A DNA stretch of 64,000 bases from Xylaria sp. FL1777 (Eukaryota; Ascomycota; Sordariomycetes; Xylariales; Xylariaceae). The notes beneath the pieces are model-generated. The model was not told where the DNA came from. It searched no databases and saw only the letters and a program-made list of their open reading frames with translations. The stretch lies in contig MU400510.1 in assembly GCA_022578965.1 (NCBI GenBank), positions 558,001-622,000 on the forward strand, written 5' to 3'. Shown in pieces: positions 1 through 12,657 of the stretch (within the stretch, counting starts at the first letter, position 1; each line of letters opens with the position of its first letter). A program made the translations under genes and the position numbers.

Positions 1-204
1 TCCCCGTAGATACTTGGTCAGTTTTGTAATGAGGAGGACCAGCACAAATGTTTCAGTAATGATAGATATCACTGCCACTATCCGTGCTGGTGATGTGGAC
101 GACCAGATCCCACATGTGATAACCACCTCCAAAGCCAGGATGGTTGCAGTGGTCAGGATAGCAGCAAGGCCAAGTACACCTGGGAAAGCAAGAAAGAGAC
201 CCAT
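1..204 (-). CDS. Partial membrane protein candidate, cut by left window edge
   Basis: Reading the minus strand from the ATG at 204 down to base 1 gives 68 codons without a stop, running off the window. An in-frame TGA lies 15 nt upstream of the ATG, so the ATG is a plausible start; a TTTCCCAG shortly after it could instead be a splice acceptor. The peptide starts MGLFLAFPGVLGLAAILTTA and holds two hydrophobic stretches (about residues 3-33 and 41-62) separated by a short polar loop, as in the N-terminal half of a polytopic membrane protein. I do not recognise the family. An open frame of 68 codons can arise by chance, so the hydrophobic pattern is the main support. The rest of the gene, if real, lies to the left of this window. 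Confidence 0.35.
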   Translation of the reverse strand, partial: MGLFLAFPGVLGLAAILTTATILALEVVITCGIWSSTSPARIVAVISIITETFVLVLLITKLTKYLRG

Positions 205-1035
205 GATGACCGAGGCCCGTCAAAGCTTGGGCACCCGAGCAATTGAATACCAGAGCACGGAATGCAGTCGCTCGGCTAGCAGCGTTTGTAGCCCAGCGGG
301 AACCAAAGTGCGAATGTGCTCGGAAGCTAAGTGATAGCAGATCCTCTCCAATTGACAAGCGTCGCTAGTGAGTAGCCTGCCGTGCGAATTGGCCACGCAC
401 AACAGCCTTCTAGGAATTGCCTGAGACCGGGACAAGCAAGAAGTACGGAGGTTTTGGAGCACAACGGCCGCGTCCGGCAACGTTTGAAACCTAGAGGCTA
501 AATGGGCCGGTAGGGTAAGAAATGCCTTTGAACTAGGTGCCGACACCTCCGCGAAGCCGAATTGCTGCAACAAGCCCGAGACCTAACTGGGTTTGTCGTG
601 TCGAGAGCGAGAGTGAGAGTGAGAGGGAAGGGGATGTCCATATATCGGGCTGCGGGCCGACTAACGGCAAAAGACATTAAACTGCACAATTAGGATAGCA
701 CAGCTAGTTTCGTCGAGTGGTGTGTCTGTCATACAGCAACAAAGTTGACAGTTCATCGACCAAGGCTCTCCACCAGATGAAACACTTAAAAGGTGGACGG
801 TTCGTGTAAGCGAAGGACGACAGTTTAACAACACAGCAGACGGCCAATTCTTAGCGAGAGTGGTGAGCCGAGCAACGAGTGGGTAAATATAGGTTTGTAC
901 GGCAGAACGGGCAAACAGTGGCCGCAAGAACAGGCCGGTTGATCGGTTTTTAGATACCACGAGAGCGGGATTAGTTGGCAAACAAAGGCCCAGACCAGGT
1001 AGTCAGCGAGAGACGGGTGGTGGGTCGGCAGGCAA

Positions 1036-1103
1036 AACGAAGGTGAGGGTGAAGATGGTGAGGGCGAGGGCGAGGGCGAAGATGATGAGGATGGGGATGG
1101 AGA

Positions 1104-1135
<32 letters not shown>

Positions 1136-1142
1136 AGAGTAG
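1036..1142 (+). repeat. GA-rich low-complexity array with regular GGG tracts
   Basis: Imperfect GAGGGC, GATGAG and GAGGGT units. Between 1107 and 1133 there are five GGG tracts, each separated by exactly TGA. This is a textbook four-tract G-quadruplex pattern on the plus strand. On the minus strand the array reads as a His-Pro repeat frame, which is a product of the repeat and not evidence of a gene. Confidence 0.85.
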
Positions 1143-3720
1143 GTAGGTAGGTATTCTTGTTTGCCATGCGGCAGCGGGCGCGGCGGGCCAGTCAGGCTAA
1201 AAAGAGTGAGGGTTGTTGCGACGCGTTGTGCGGGATGGCAGATGGGAGACGCTCGCTCGCTCGCTGTTCGCCAGCTTCGCGATTGGAGTACCAGGTACAG
1301 CAGTGCTGCGTACGTACGCAGTGTGTGTAGCATGTACGTGTATGTAGCATGTAGCATGTAGCATGTAGCATGTAGCTCGTAGCTCGTAGCTCTGCAGGGC
1401 CCGGCAGGAGATGCCAGGCGATGCCATGCAGCAGCTCGATCCACCACTCCACCCCTAAACCCTACCAAACCCTACCACTGCACGCTACTGTGCGTGTGGT
1501 AAGCGGGTCCCTGGTTCCCTTGTTCCCGTCCGCCTGGGCGCTGGCGGCCTTTCCAGCCTGGACCAGGATTATGCCGGCACCTACACCATTGCGGCCCAGG
1601 AAGACACGGTCAGGACACGGTGGTCGACGACAAACCGCTGCGCTACCGTTGGACGAAGCAGCCGGCTATGCTACACTAGACCCGAAACGTTGGGAGGGCC
1701 CGATTGGTAGACGCTCAACGAAGGTGAGAGCTGCTTTGTAAGTTCCCTCGTGTATGTACCCAGTCTGACCGGTCTACTGATGTGGTGTAGCTTGCACTGA
1801 GCATGTCTAATACTGGTACCCTAACAAACTAGGTGAACAGCCTAAGGCAACTATCAGGAACGTAAAAGCCAAAGCGGCACAACTACTGCACTGTTGCTGG
1901 GCTGTGATGTGATGTGCTTTTGCCCCTGGCGTCGGTGAGCGGAAGGAGAAGAAGTCGTAGTGTAGGTAGTGTAAGTAAATTGCCTACGCAGTACATTGCT
2001 TCACACAGTACTCATAGATAGTAGTATACGCAGTAAAGCTGACCTACTTCCAGTACCTTGTTACCTACTAGGCACTAAGAAAAGACTACTTACACGCCAT
2101 ACACTAGTTGTTCGAGAATATTCCCTACCCACAACATCTGTCCCTAGCTCTATTTTTATTTTGTTTTGTTGTGTTTTGGTTTTTTCTCTTCATAACATGC
2201 ATTCCCACTTCTGCACTAGAAATATTCCCACGTATGGGGAGGAGGATTCAAGAGTAGTGTATGCACTGCTGCAGTTCGATCATGTTTTTTAGTTCTACTT
2301 ATGCACGCACACATCGCATCAAGACCTTGTCCACTACACAATTTTTACCGAGTGAAACGGCTTTCTACTGCACCCTACGTATGCGAAAAAAGGCGGGAGT
2401 GACATTCCTAGTGGCGTAACTACTGCGTAGGTGTAGTGTACGTAACCCCAGAGCTCGGAGAAAATTCAGATCGGAGTTTTGTCTTGTACGCATACTGTAT
2501 GCTATTCAGTGTACACCAGCTAAACATGATTGGCCAAGGATGTGGGAAATTTGATCACGACGAGAAGACACCTGATTGGACCAAGGAGTGCGGCGGAGTT
2601 GAAAATAACATGGATGAGCCATGTGAGTACATATTTATAACAGCCATTTTTATACACTACATTATGTAGGCATGCACAACGTACGTGTAAGGAACGAACC
2701 TGTTCAGCTTTGGTGTAGGTAATATTGTGTAGGTACTGCGTAAGTTATTCGGCAAAGAATCCCATTAAACTACACATCAATATTGCATCTTCTGTCCATT
2801 AGGTAGGTGGCGTAAAAAGAAAAGAAGATGCAGAAATATTTCTTCTTTGGTATTTCGTTAGACTTTACAGGACATAATTAGGCAGATAGAATACTGTTAC
2901 CGGTAGTCTCTCTCTCTCTCTCTTTTTTTTTTCCCTTACTGAGTTTTCAACTGTCCCCACAGCTTTGGGCTCTTTCGTTTTAGGTTGTAGTATATACCTG
3001 TTATAACGTGTACTATATGTAAGGAACGTAGTACACTATGCACTGGACGAGTACCTAGTAAGCAAGTCCTTGTTAATAATAATAATAATAAATTCCAGTA
3101 GGATGATGAGATGTTACACCTAGGTACACTGTAGTGTAGCGTATAGTGTAGTGTACGTAGGTATGCGCACTAACGTCCTACACTAGGAGCATGAACATAG
3201 GCCTTATTATCTGAAGTTCGAGGTGTGTACTCCGTATACTGCGTAGGTTAAACGAAAACCTACACTACCCACAACCATTCCTTTAATATAGCTCAGACGC
3301 CTTAAAATCAAGTTTTCCTTCGTCATCAGTTACAACAACACAATGGGTCAGTCCTCGATCCTTCAGGCCTGCATTACAGACAACAACAGATGCCCTTGAG
3401 CTACAGAACCATTTACCCGTTCTCAATACGTCAATACTTGCAGCAAGTAATAACACTACCTACCCACCTACATACCTACATATACATATCGTCACTGAGC
3501 TCTCAAGTTCTGCTCGAGTGGGCTTGGAAAGTTCGTATCGAGACTGTTTTCTCCAATTTTCAGCGCCATGTTTCTAGCCATGTCTTGGAGATAAGAGATT
3601 CTATTAGTGTAGAGCGGCACAGCCCATCACGCACTGTATCTGATCACGCACTATCATCGGCGCCCTCGCAGTTCTAGTCAGGATCTGCCTCGACTGCCGC
3701 GGCGCCTGCAGGGGAAATCA

Positions 3721-3740
3721 CGCTACGTACCTACGTAGCG
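3721..3740. repeat. Perfect inverted repeat, 9-bp arms, 2-nt spacer
   Basis: CGCTACGTA, then CC, then TACGTAGCG. The arms are exact reverse complements. It lies in the gene-poor region and resembles the intergenic TACCTACGTAGG-type words seen elsewhere in the window. Function unknown. Confidence 0.8.
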
Positions 3741-6700
3741 TCGTAATTGTCTCAGCCCTGCGCAGCACACGATACTACTCTCAGGATGGCGTGGAAGCGA
3801 AGAAACGAGTCTGGTCGTCATCGATCACGGAGGCAGAGACAAGACTAGCAACCGTCAAATCGGTTGTGGCACGTTTTCTTTTGAGTCTCAAGCTTACTTC
3901 ATTTAAGCATGCTATCGAGTACCGAGGCACATATTCTAACCGTCGAATAACCATCCCTTTCGTGATGAGCACCGATGGGAAGACCAAGTAGGCGCCGCTC
4001 GGGGACAGTTCGCCCAGCGTTTGCCAGTCCTACGCTGTAGGATTGAAAAGGGGAAAGCGGTACCGATCTTACCGGCCTTGGAATGCCACCCTCCTCAGCA
4101 GGATCAGCCGGGCCCGCCTATCGGTTGCATGAGGTGAAAAGACTGCCATGTTGTCGTGACAGCATGCGGCGTGCTACACTACACTACACTATGCTGCGCT
4201 GCGGCAGACGTGGAGGATATGGTAGTGTACCGCGTACGAGTAGAACAGGCACCTTACTTAGATTGCAGGGGCAGTGCGCCCAATTGACGCCGGTGATACT
4301 CTAGCCTCAGATCATTGAAGATGTATGTTGCGAAAAGTCCTAACAGAAGACCTAACAGCGGAGCTCTCGGAGCTGTCAGAATGCAGCTTACTGAAGCGAG
4401 TGAGATCGCGCACTAACAAGTGAGGATACAGCAGTGGCAGATATTGTACTACAGTGTTATAACTTCAGTTATCGCTCTCTTCAATCCTGATAAGTGTCGG
4501 GCATTGATCCATTAACCTACTGCGTACGCATAGAGACAACAGAAAAATCATCTCATCACAGGTCACGGGCTCAACCCTATCAACCCACCTACATACTTAC
4601 TGCAGTAAACTCTGCAGCGCGGCTGCAAGCCTCGTTCCGGGCAAGGTTATACCCAACCAAAATGTACAGCATGAGTCATGTCATATCAGATCATATACCT
4701 AGCTACCTACTCCAAAATCGCGCCAAAATTCGTGGTAATCCTGCCATACTACACCAGATTCGGCTTGGCCATTGGATACGATAGACTATCGAGATGTTAG
4801 TTCCATCTCGTATCTCTCCCGCAGCCGTAGTGTGCCGGTTACGGGCGAGGCAAGCCTCACGCTCTAGTGTAAGCCTCAAAGATCTGGTGTATCGCGATCT
4901 CTTTCACCCACGTCAGATACAGTACGCTGCCTTCCCACCCCGCAAAAACGTTGGATAGGTAAGTTCGGTGGGTGGTATGTGATGCAGATATTAGAGTAGG
5001 CCAACCTCTGTGATTTCGGAAGAATCCGTTAGGTCGGGAATGTTTTACCGACAGCGAATCTGTGAGGGGAACGTGGCGCCGAAAGATGGCATCATGTTCT
5101 CACGTTGGTAAATATTTACTAACGACCAATGCATAACTGCTCATGTATAGAGAATTCGAGAACAAATCCGGATACCACCGTTAGAACTAGAATAGCATCA
5201 TCTACCTACATATACCTTACCGAGTACCACCCACCCCAAAACTTGGTACGGCACGCCACCTATTAAGAACACCACAAGTAGACTCGAGGCGTTGAGTGTA
5301 GGTAGCGATATGCAATAGGAGGGATAACCCGGCGTCATGGTTAGATCGCCAATGTTTCACGTGGCTTTCCTTGGCGTCCCTCTGGGACAATTTCCGAAAG
5401 ATCCGCGCAGCCGCAATCTGGTAGGCTTACACTACCTGACCATCTTCTCCGGCTCAATCTAGCTGCCTATCTAGGCATTCTGGTATTCTATAACGCTTCC
5501 TTATAATACCTCACGCAGTGTGGTAAGCCACCTAGATTAGCTACTTGGCACCCCTATAGCTGAAAGAAAGGTGCGAATCCTTTCAACGGTTTTTCCCTTC
5601 GTCTGTAGTGTGGCGTAACGTCAACGACAAGGCCTTGCTTTCGCAGCTGAACATCTCGCTCTCCCCCGCTTCTTAAACCCGTCTGCAACGCGTATGGCCA
5701 TTGGAGACGGCGCGTGAATCAGTGTCACATAGCATATATTCCCAGTACCGAATCATGACCGAGAGACCGTCTCCCAAGAGCTCTGCACAGCCAGTCACAC
5801 AGACAAATCAATTAATATGCCAGCTTCTCAGGTTTTTACCGCCGTATAATGCATATTCGCGTTGCTCACTTGCCGTATTTGTCACAGCTTGGTAAGAAAT
5901 GGCCTCCCTTGCCAATAGGAATCTGACCAAACGGCACCGGCGTTACGACAATACCAGTAGCGTAGTGCAGTTTACCCAGGTCATCATCAATCCCGAGCGT
6001 CTATGGTCAATGACTAGACCCAATGAGAGGCTTTTCCGAGCCGTGTTACTCGCGTATCTGGTATAGTGCAGTTAATTGGGAACTTTATCTTACCTTATGG
6101 TATATCTTCCGTATTGATCCCAGCCATTACTACATACGTTATACTCTTGGGTTGGCTGGCAGCACGAGGATCCCTTTTTTTTTCCCTACTGCAAAAATGT
6201 TTGGAGGAAGCGAGCAGCAACACTCATCAGCTGTAAAAGGACCCCAGTCGGCAAATCCCACTCCTTTTTTTTTTTTTTTTTTAATAATCATTGTTCGAAA
6301 AGCGATACCTACCTTCCTACCTATTCGTTTAATAACAGGGGCATGGGCTCGCCATCATTGGGGATACAATCAGCTTTGGCTGACAGGCAAATAGTAAGCC
6401 CACAGCTTCCCTTCGCTACCCAATGTAGTATACTCGCTAAAGCATCGTCCGGTCTTAGTTCTTTGCGAGGCTGAATTTAGGTCTACGGACTGAGGTGGCT
6501 ATGCGGCGTTACGCTTTCATGACACTGCAAACTTCCTGATCTTTCAGCGATGAAGATTATTTGGAGCATTGGTTAAAAGTTCTAGACTATGGGCCTCTCC
6601 TGAGCTTACTGTAGGAGTTGCGGCATCCTATGTCCTAACTTTGGTGGTTCGCACCTCATGAATCGTCGAACGGAAACTCAGATAGCCGAAGATTGAGGAC

Positions 6701-9700
6701 GAGGCATTTCATACGGGATGGTATAGTTAGCACATGCTTCTCAACTAAAACACGCTATGGCAGGTGTAGGAGGCTCCAGGGCCTTGATAGTCTCCACGGG
6801 TTCCTCTCCAAGCCTCGCCAACTTCGCTTGTGGCAGGATATAAGCGAACACACGCGCTCCCCCGCATAGGTAGTCATGCTCGGCCGAACTTTGAACCTTG
6901 ATGACGGCGAAAGGACAGTGTCCGCATGAACGACTTTCGTCCCGAACTCAATCAGCCAAGTCATGGGGAAGTCATCAGCCTTTTTGCTTGTGCTTCCTCG
7001 CTAAGATGCTCAGGCATATATATCGTTAAATGCTCCATGAAGAACCCCCGTCTTCTTTGCTCACGGAGCCGCCCATCGTCCTATACTTGCTCTTCGGTTA
7101 CCCGGTGACCTACCTAGTATCACGCCAGAGAGTAGATAACCGTTGACGAGAAGCTCCAATTACCGAAGAACCCTGACAATGTGGTCTGATTCTATAACTC
7201 CATACGCAGTATAGTCCTGTATAGTCCTTTAGTTGTTATACCGTACGAAAACTCAAAAGGTCAATGTACTTTCGCTACCATGCCCATTTCCTTTTGCAGA
7301 GCCATCATTAACATACTTATGTATTATTGCTTATGGACTTATTGTCGTTATCCCCAGCCGCTCTTATTAATATTGACGCGCCTAATACCTTCATCACGAG
7401 TGGCAAGGGAAAAAAAAGGCGCGTCGTCTAGGTCCCTGAGCCTTGTACCCTGGAAGGTGAGAGCATGTAGTAAAAGCTCCGACGAGGCTTTCCCTCTCCT
7501 AACGCACAAGCCTCCCTTCTATCCCGGCCCTGGGACGGTGGCTGGGACAAGATATAACACTGTCTGGTATACGTTTATATGCTATGAGACAATATTGAGA
7601 GATCGACACGTCTTTATACTAAAGTAGAACGAAGCGAGTGGCTGAAGCAGACTAACCCCGAGTAGCTATCCAGCTAGTTGGACTTAGTCATACTGCCGAG
7701 TAAGTTATAGTTATGTTCTCTTTTCTTTATGGCGATGTATTCTTTTACGGCGGCGGCGGTTTTTCTAGCAGATAACCTTTACAATTGGCTTCAATTGATT
7801 CCACTCTATTAGATCACTTTATTCCCCATTCATTAATTACTCGAAAATACCTAGAAGCGTAGGATGTAGCCTCTCTCCTTGTATTCTGAGTGCGGAGCCA
7901 TCCCTTATGGTTTCCTCGCTCCGTTTCAATGCACGCCAGAATCGGCGAGTATGGATGATAATTTCCAACGTGGATGGCTAGGAAGAAAAGAAAAGAAAAG
8001 AAATCAAAAAATCGCCACCCCCTTCAACGAAAGGAAGGGCAATTGGTACCGTTATCCAAGAACACATTATTTTCCATTTGGTCAAACCCGGAATGACTCG
8101 TCTCGAGATGAGTAGACGATTAGGGCTATCCTCAATCATGGGCTCATCCAACGTGAAAGTCGTCTATCCCAAGTATTTCACTTCTATTATTATTATTATC
8201 TATAAATCGTATGACGGACCGTATCCGCTCCTAGTATATTGCGTCTGGGGAAAACTCATCTATCTAAGATGCTTGTTTTAAGCCGCCAGGGTACAAGACC
8301 GAAGGTCGTGCCATGTAGGACATAGTTTATTTAGGAGACGTTGAGTTATCCGACGATCCCACTTTGTCGTCCCATGGTATTGGGACGAATGTTCAACGGT
8401 ACACTTTGTTGAACCGACCCCTGATCGTGCGCTGTCCCCGGTGAAACCCGTCTCAAGTCTTGCTTCTCCAATGTTACCAATGTCAGGGACCTAGTTGAAA
8501 AGTTGAAACAGTCTGTTTATGCTTGGCTCTCCACTTTGCTTCATAACACGATGAAACGTGTACTTGGGATTTGGAGAATTATATTGCCTCCAAAGAGATT
8601 CAGGTCGAATAGGGTCAAATGAGGCTCTACGACTCGACGAAAAGTTTGAGCAGAGGTTGTGAGACGAAAGCTCCCGGGCAACTCTATACTAGTTACCAGC
8701 AGCCTTGGTTCATCTACACCAACTAGTTAGCAAGGCTTGCAACGAACCTCATGGTTGTAAATACTCCTCTCGCCTCAACACCCTAGACTAGTCGAAATGA
8801 CTACACATCGACATAACGTGTCTGCTTCTACCTCTCTTATTCTTTTCTCTACCTAACTTGGTCTTTTTGGCTCGGCCAAAGTTTTTATGGATTCACACCT
8901 TTGCGAAGCACCATAGGTCGAGGGTCGTTAATATAACTAATTCTGCTTTACGCTAACTCGATCTCATAATCAAGTTCATTATATCGAATTGATAGTGACT
9001 TTTATCGCCGCTGTCGCAGTCATTTTGATATCACTCTCCAGGATATGGGAGCCCTCATCCATATATATCATAAGAGGACAGATACGTCGAGGAATGACAA
9101 CGGGAACCAGAACGCTGACAGTCGCAATCGATGAGGCAACAGCGTAGTAGCTAATTTCGCTAGACGAACAATGGCTCGGGAAAGTAATGGGCCACAACCT
9201 TGTTTTCAAAGAAATCGGTGGTATTCTCGACGATGAGTCGTGACTTCCAGTCAAGATAGTATGTTTGTGAAATCCCCACGCCCAGTAGCTTGAGCCTTCA
9301 CCTTTGCATTAGTTTGCGAGTACGAAAGCACGAACTAACAAACCATTCATAGCAAGCGAGATCTAGATACTGCATGCGTCGAAAACTGTTTGTATCGGAA
9401 GATAACACCTTCGACGATCTAGAGCGCATCGGCTATTCAGGTCCAGCATAGGTTTTCGGCCGGATTCCGCGTGGATCTCGGAGGCGTGCGTGCGGGCGTG
9501 CGGAGAATTCAACAGCAGGCATCTCCCCGCCTCCGACTGCATCGATTATCGATTGTAGCAATTCCGGTACTGAGCTAGTTTCTTTACTGGCGCAGAGCTG
9601 AGGACGGCCTCAAGCGCATGCGCTTGCAATTAATATGGTACCGTATAGACGAGTACGCACGCCCGTGGGCTCCACATTCCCCTGCACAGTCGTCCCGAAA

Positions 9701-10585
9701 CTCTCGATAGTGGGTGACGTCTTTACCATCGGCAGCAACTAATCCTGGATTCTGACAGCGGTTGACCTCACGGACCAGTCATACGCGCAGTGCGAAAGCA
9801 CGGCCGCGACGCCCATTCCTGCTTAAGCATCTCGGTAGCCACTTTTTTATGCGCGTCCGTCGGTAACAAACAGGGTTGGCTGCTCAAAGGCTGAACCGGG
9901 GCAGCGATAACATGGCGGATGCTGGCAGCGGGGGGCCTGATAACGAAATCTAAGCCGATTCTGCTTGGTCGATGGCAACCAAGGTGATTGATATATCGAC
10001 GTGATATATACCCGAAGGGAGACGAGTCGAAGGGATGAGCGAAAGCCGGCATATAAATAAATCAGCGCAGTAGGATCGCATGGTGGCATCGAGATGTCAA
10101 TGACGGAACAGTAGCGTAAGTATGCAATGTAACGATTCGGCCGCCAGCCGCGTTATACCTCGTGTAACCGCGCAAGTGCCGAGCATAGTCCGGCACGGCT
10201 CTGCCGTGTCCATGTGCGAGGTGCGATGTGCTGCCAGTCCGCGTGTAACCTGGGTTGAATGGCACATGGAAAATCACGATGCTAGCTGGGTAGCTCCTGC
10301 GAAGGACCAGACTAACACGCCGCCGACTTCGGGACAGCCATCACGAGCAGCAATTGCCAAAGCCAGACACAGGCAGCTGCGGGCGATGCTGTCGACTAAT
10401 AGAAAGGTCAGCATCCGCATGCAATTGCCTAATGCGGCATGCCAGACCCAGGCTGGGCTCGCCTGCCGGATGGGGACCCTGGCCACCACTGCAAGCCGGT
10501 GGGGCCACGAACCAGCTGGAGCTCGTTGCGGTGCTCTCACATGCGCGGTTGGGAGCGAGAATCGCTGACGTAGCTCCGCATGGGC

Positions 10586-10593
10586 CCAATCAG
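10586..10593 (+). promoter_or_regulatory. CCAATCAG box upstream of GABA transaminase
   Basis: CCAATCAG, about 470 bp upstream of the transaminase ATG. CCAAT is the core bound by the fungal HAP/CBC complex. The same 8-mer occurs near 17,620 and 32,378, also upstream of genes. A match to a short consensus only. Confidence 0.25.
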
Positions 10594-11054
10594 CAGCCGG
10601 GCCAGAAACCCCGCAAAACCCTACGGTTGGCGAGACCAAGCTCAGCGCCCCACGTGCGGAATCATTGATAAGGTAGGTACAGCCAAACACAGCGAGCACA
10701 GCAGCAAGCAAGCAGGACCGACTGCCCAACAATCCCGGCTGGAAACCTCCTTCGCTCTCTCGGCACTCTGGCCTGCCAGTCATCGTCTCCTTCAAAAGCG
10801 CGCCTGCATCTCTGCCTGAAGTCCGAGTTGCCACGGGCCAATTAATCATCGTGTCCGTAGCGTAAACCTTTTCCGACACAACACTACACAGCACGACACA
10901 ACCCACAGCCCACAGCCCACAGCCCATAACCCAAGCTACTAGGTAGCCAGGGATCACGGCTCTTCGTCTTGCTTCTCTTCGCCTTCGCCTTCCCCTTTCC
11001 TTCCCTCCCTTCTCCTTCGCCACTCGCCAGGGCCACTCCGGGCTACTTCTTAAG

Positions 11055-12657
11055 ATGACGGTGCTCCGTGTCGGGGGTGCTATCCGCCCTCTTTCTTCTG
11101 CCACCAAGCGGATAGCTATATCTTCGGCTTCTCAACCCATACTTGCTCCAGCATTGGCTAGACAAGCAGCTGCTTCCAGTCTCAGAATGGCTTCTACCTT
11201 CTACAGTGGCGAGCCAGAAGGTCCGGTCATCAAGGCCGAGATACCTGGGCCCAAGGCTAAAGAGGCCATCGCCAAGCTGGACAAGGTTTTTGATACTCGA
11301 AGCTTGAACATGCTTGCCGATTATACGAAGAGTACGGGCAATTATATCGTGGATCCAGATGGCAATGCGCTGCTTGACGTGTAAGTTCCGGCTGGCTGCT
11401 AAGTAGGCGGTTGTCATGAGGGGTTTGGTATCGAACTAATATCCGTGAAGATATGCTCAGATTGCTTCCATACCCATTGGCTACAACAATCCCGTTCTGA
11501 AGAAGGTTGCTGAAAGTCCCGAGATGATCACCGCCATAATCAACAGGCCAGCACTTGGTAACTTCCCTTCTCACGATTGGGCCGACATCCTGGAGACCGG
11601 TATCCTAAAGGTGGCCCCTCCCGGACTGAACCAGGTCTTTACAGCCATGGCCGGATCAGATGCCAATGAGACAGCTTACAAGGCAGCCTTCATGTGGCGA
11701 CGCCAGAAGGAGCGGGGTGGTCCCACCGTAGAGTTTACCGAGGAGGAGCTGGAGTCATCCATGAACAACCAGAGTCCTGGTGCATCGCAGCTTTCCATCC
11801 TTTCTTTCAAGACTGCCTTCCATGGTCGCCTGTTCGGCTCGCTGTCCACGACCCGATCCAAGCCAATTCACAAGTTGGACATACCCGCCTTCGACTGGCC
11901 ACAAGCCACGTTCCCTCAGCTCAAGTACCCTCTGGAGGAACATGTCGAGGAGAACGCTAAGGCCGAAGCTGATTCCCTCGCTGAGGTCGAGGATCTCATC
12001 AAGAACTACCACCTGCCCCCGTGCGCCGTGGTGGTGGAACCAATCCAGTCTGAAGGTGGCGACAACCACGCCTCGCCCGCATTCTTCCGGGGTCTGCGGG
12101 AGATTACCAAGAAGCACGGCGTGCTGCTAATCGTTGACGAGGTACAGACGGGTGTGGGAGCCACAGGAAAATTCTGGGCGCACGAGCACTGGGACCTGCC
12201 CACACCCCCGGACATGGTGACCTTCAGCAAGAAGGCACAAACGGCTGGCTATTACTACGGGGACCTGAGCCTGCGACCCAACAAGCCGTACCGGCAATTC
12301 AACACATGGATGGGCGACCCGGCCCGCGCCCTGCTATTCCGCGGCATCATCGACGAGATTCAGCGTCTTGGCCTCGTAGAGCATACGGCAAAGGTCGGTG
12401 ACTACCTGTTCGGTAAACTGGAGGATCTCGCCCGGAAATACCCCGACCAAATCCAAAACCTCCGCGGCAAGGGCCAGGGCACCTTCATTGCCTTCGACAA
12501 CCCGAACCGCGACGAGTTTCTCAAAACGGCCAAAAAATTCGGCGTCAACATCGGCGGTAGCGGAGCCAGCGCCGTACGCCTGCGGCCTATGCTCATTTTC
12601 GAGAAGCAGCATGCAGACCTGCTTCTCGCGGCCGTAGAGAAGATTATCTCGAGCTAG
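11055..12657 (+). CDS. 4-aminobutyrate aminotransferase (GABA transaminase)
   Basis: Exons 11055-11380 and 11451-12657; the 70-nt intron (GTAAGT..AAG) splits a Val codon. The protein is 510 aa, normal for the class III PLP aminotransferase family. It transfers the amino group of GABA to 2-oxoglutarate, giving succinate semialdehyde and glutamate, the first catabolic step of the GABA shunt. Visible motifs are LLIVDEVQTGVG, with the cofactor-contacting Asp near residue 338, and MVTFSKKAQ, with the expected PLP Schiff-base Lys near 369, plus the C-terminal VRLRPMLIF stretch. The first 45 or so residues are rich in Arg, Ser and Ala and lack acidic residues, so a mitochondrial presequence is likely. 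That matches animal and filamentous-fungal forms more than cytosolic yeast UGA1. The gene stands alone and converges on SET2. The function is very secure; the orthologue name (uga1 or gatA) depends on the species convention. Confidence 0.96.

Larger units (their letters stand above)
205..11054. other. Long gene-poor region
   Basis: Nearly 11 kb with no coding region I can support. Open frames are short, overlap on both strands and show no recognised motif. The stretch contains a G-rich GGGTGA array near 1.1 kb, a CT/T tract near 2.9 kb, a TAA run near 3.08 kb, a long T tract near 6.27 kb, and many TAGTGTA/TACACTA words between about 1.7 and 5.6 kb. CpG dinucleotides are still common, so strong RIP mutation is not obvious. 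The last kilobase (about 10,100-11,054) is more GC-rich and is the probable promoter and leader of the transaminase gene. Confidence 0.6.

Noticed and set aside
1452..1478. CCCTAAACCCTACCAAACCCTACC, telomere-like
   Set aside because: Only short, imperfect CCCTA(A) units; fungal telomeres are long runs of perfect CCCTAA.
2436..9254. Several 60-125-codon frames in the gene-poor region considered as transposon remains
   Set aside because: No reverse-transcriptase, integrase or transposase motif, no terminal repeats and no target-site duplication could be seen by eye.
10274..11107. 277-codon minus-strand frame upstream of and overlapping the transaminase start
   Set aside because: It lies in the GC-rich promoter and overlaps the first exon antisense. 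Composition is erratic (Arg run, no domain) and overlapping frames of similar quality exist on the other strand.
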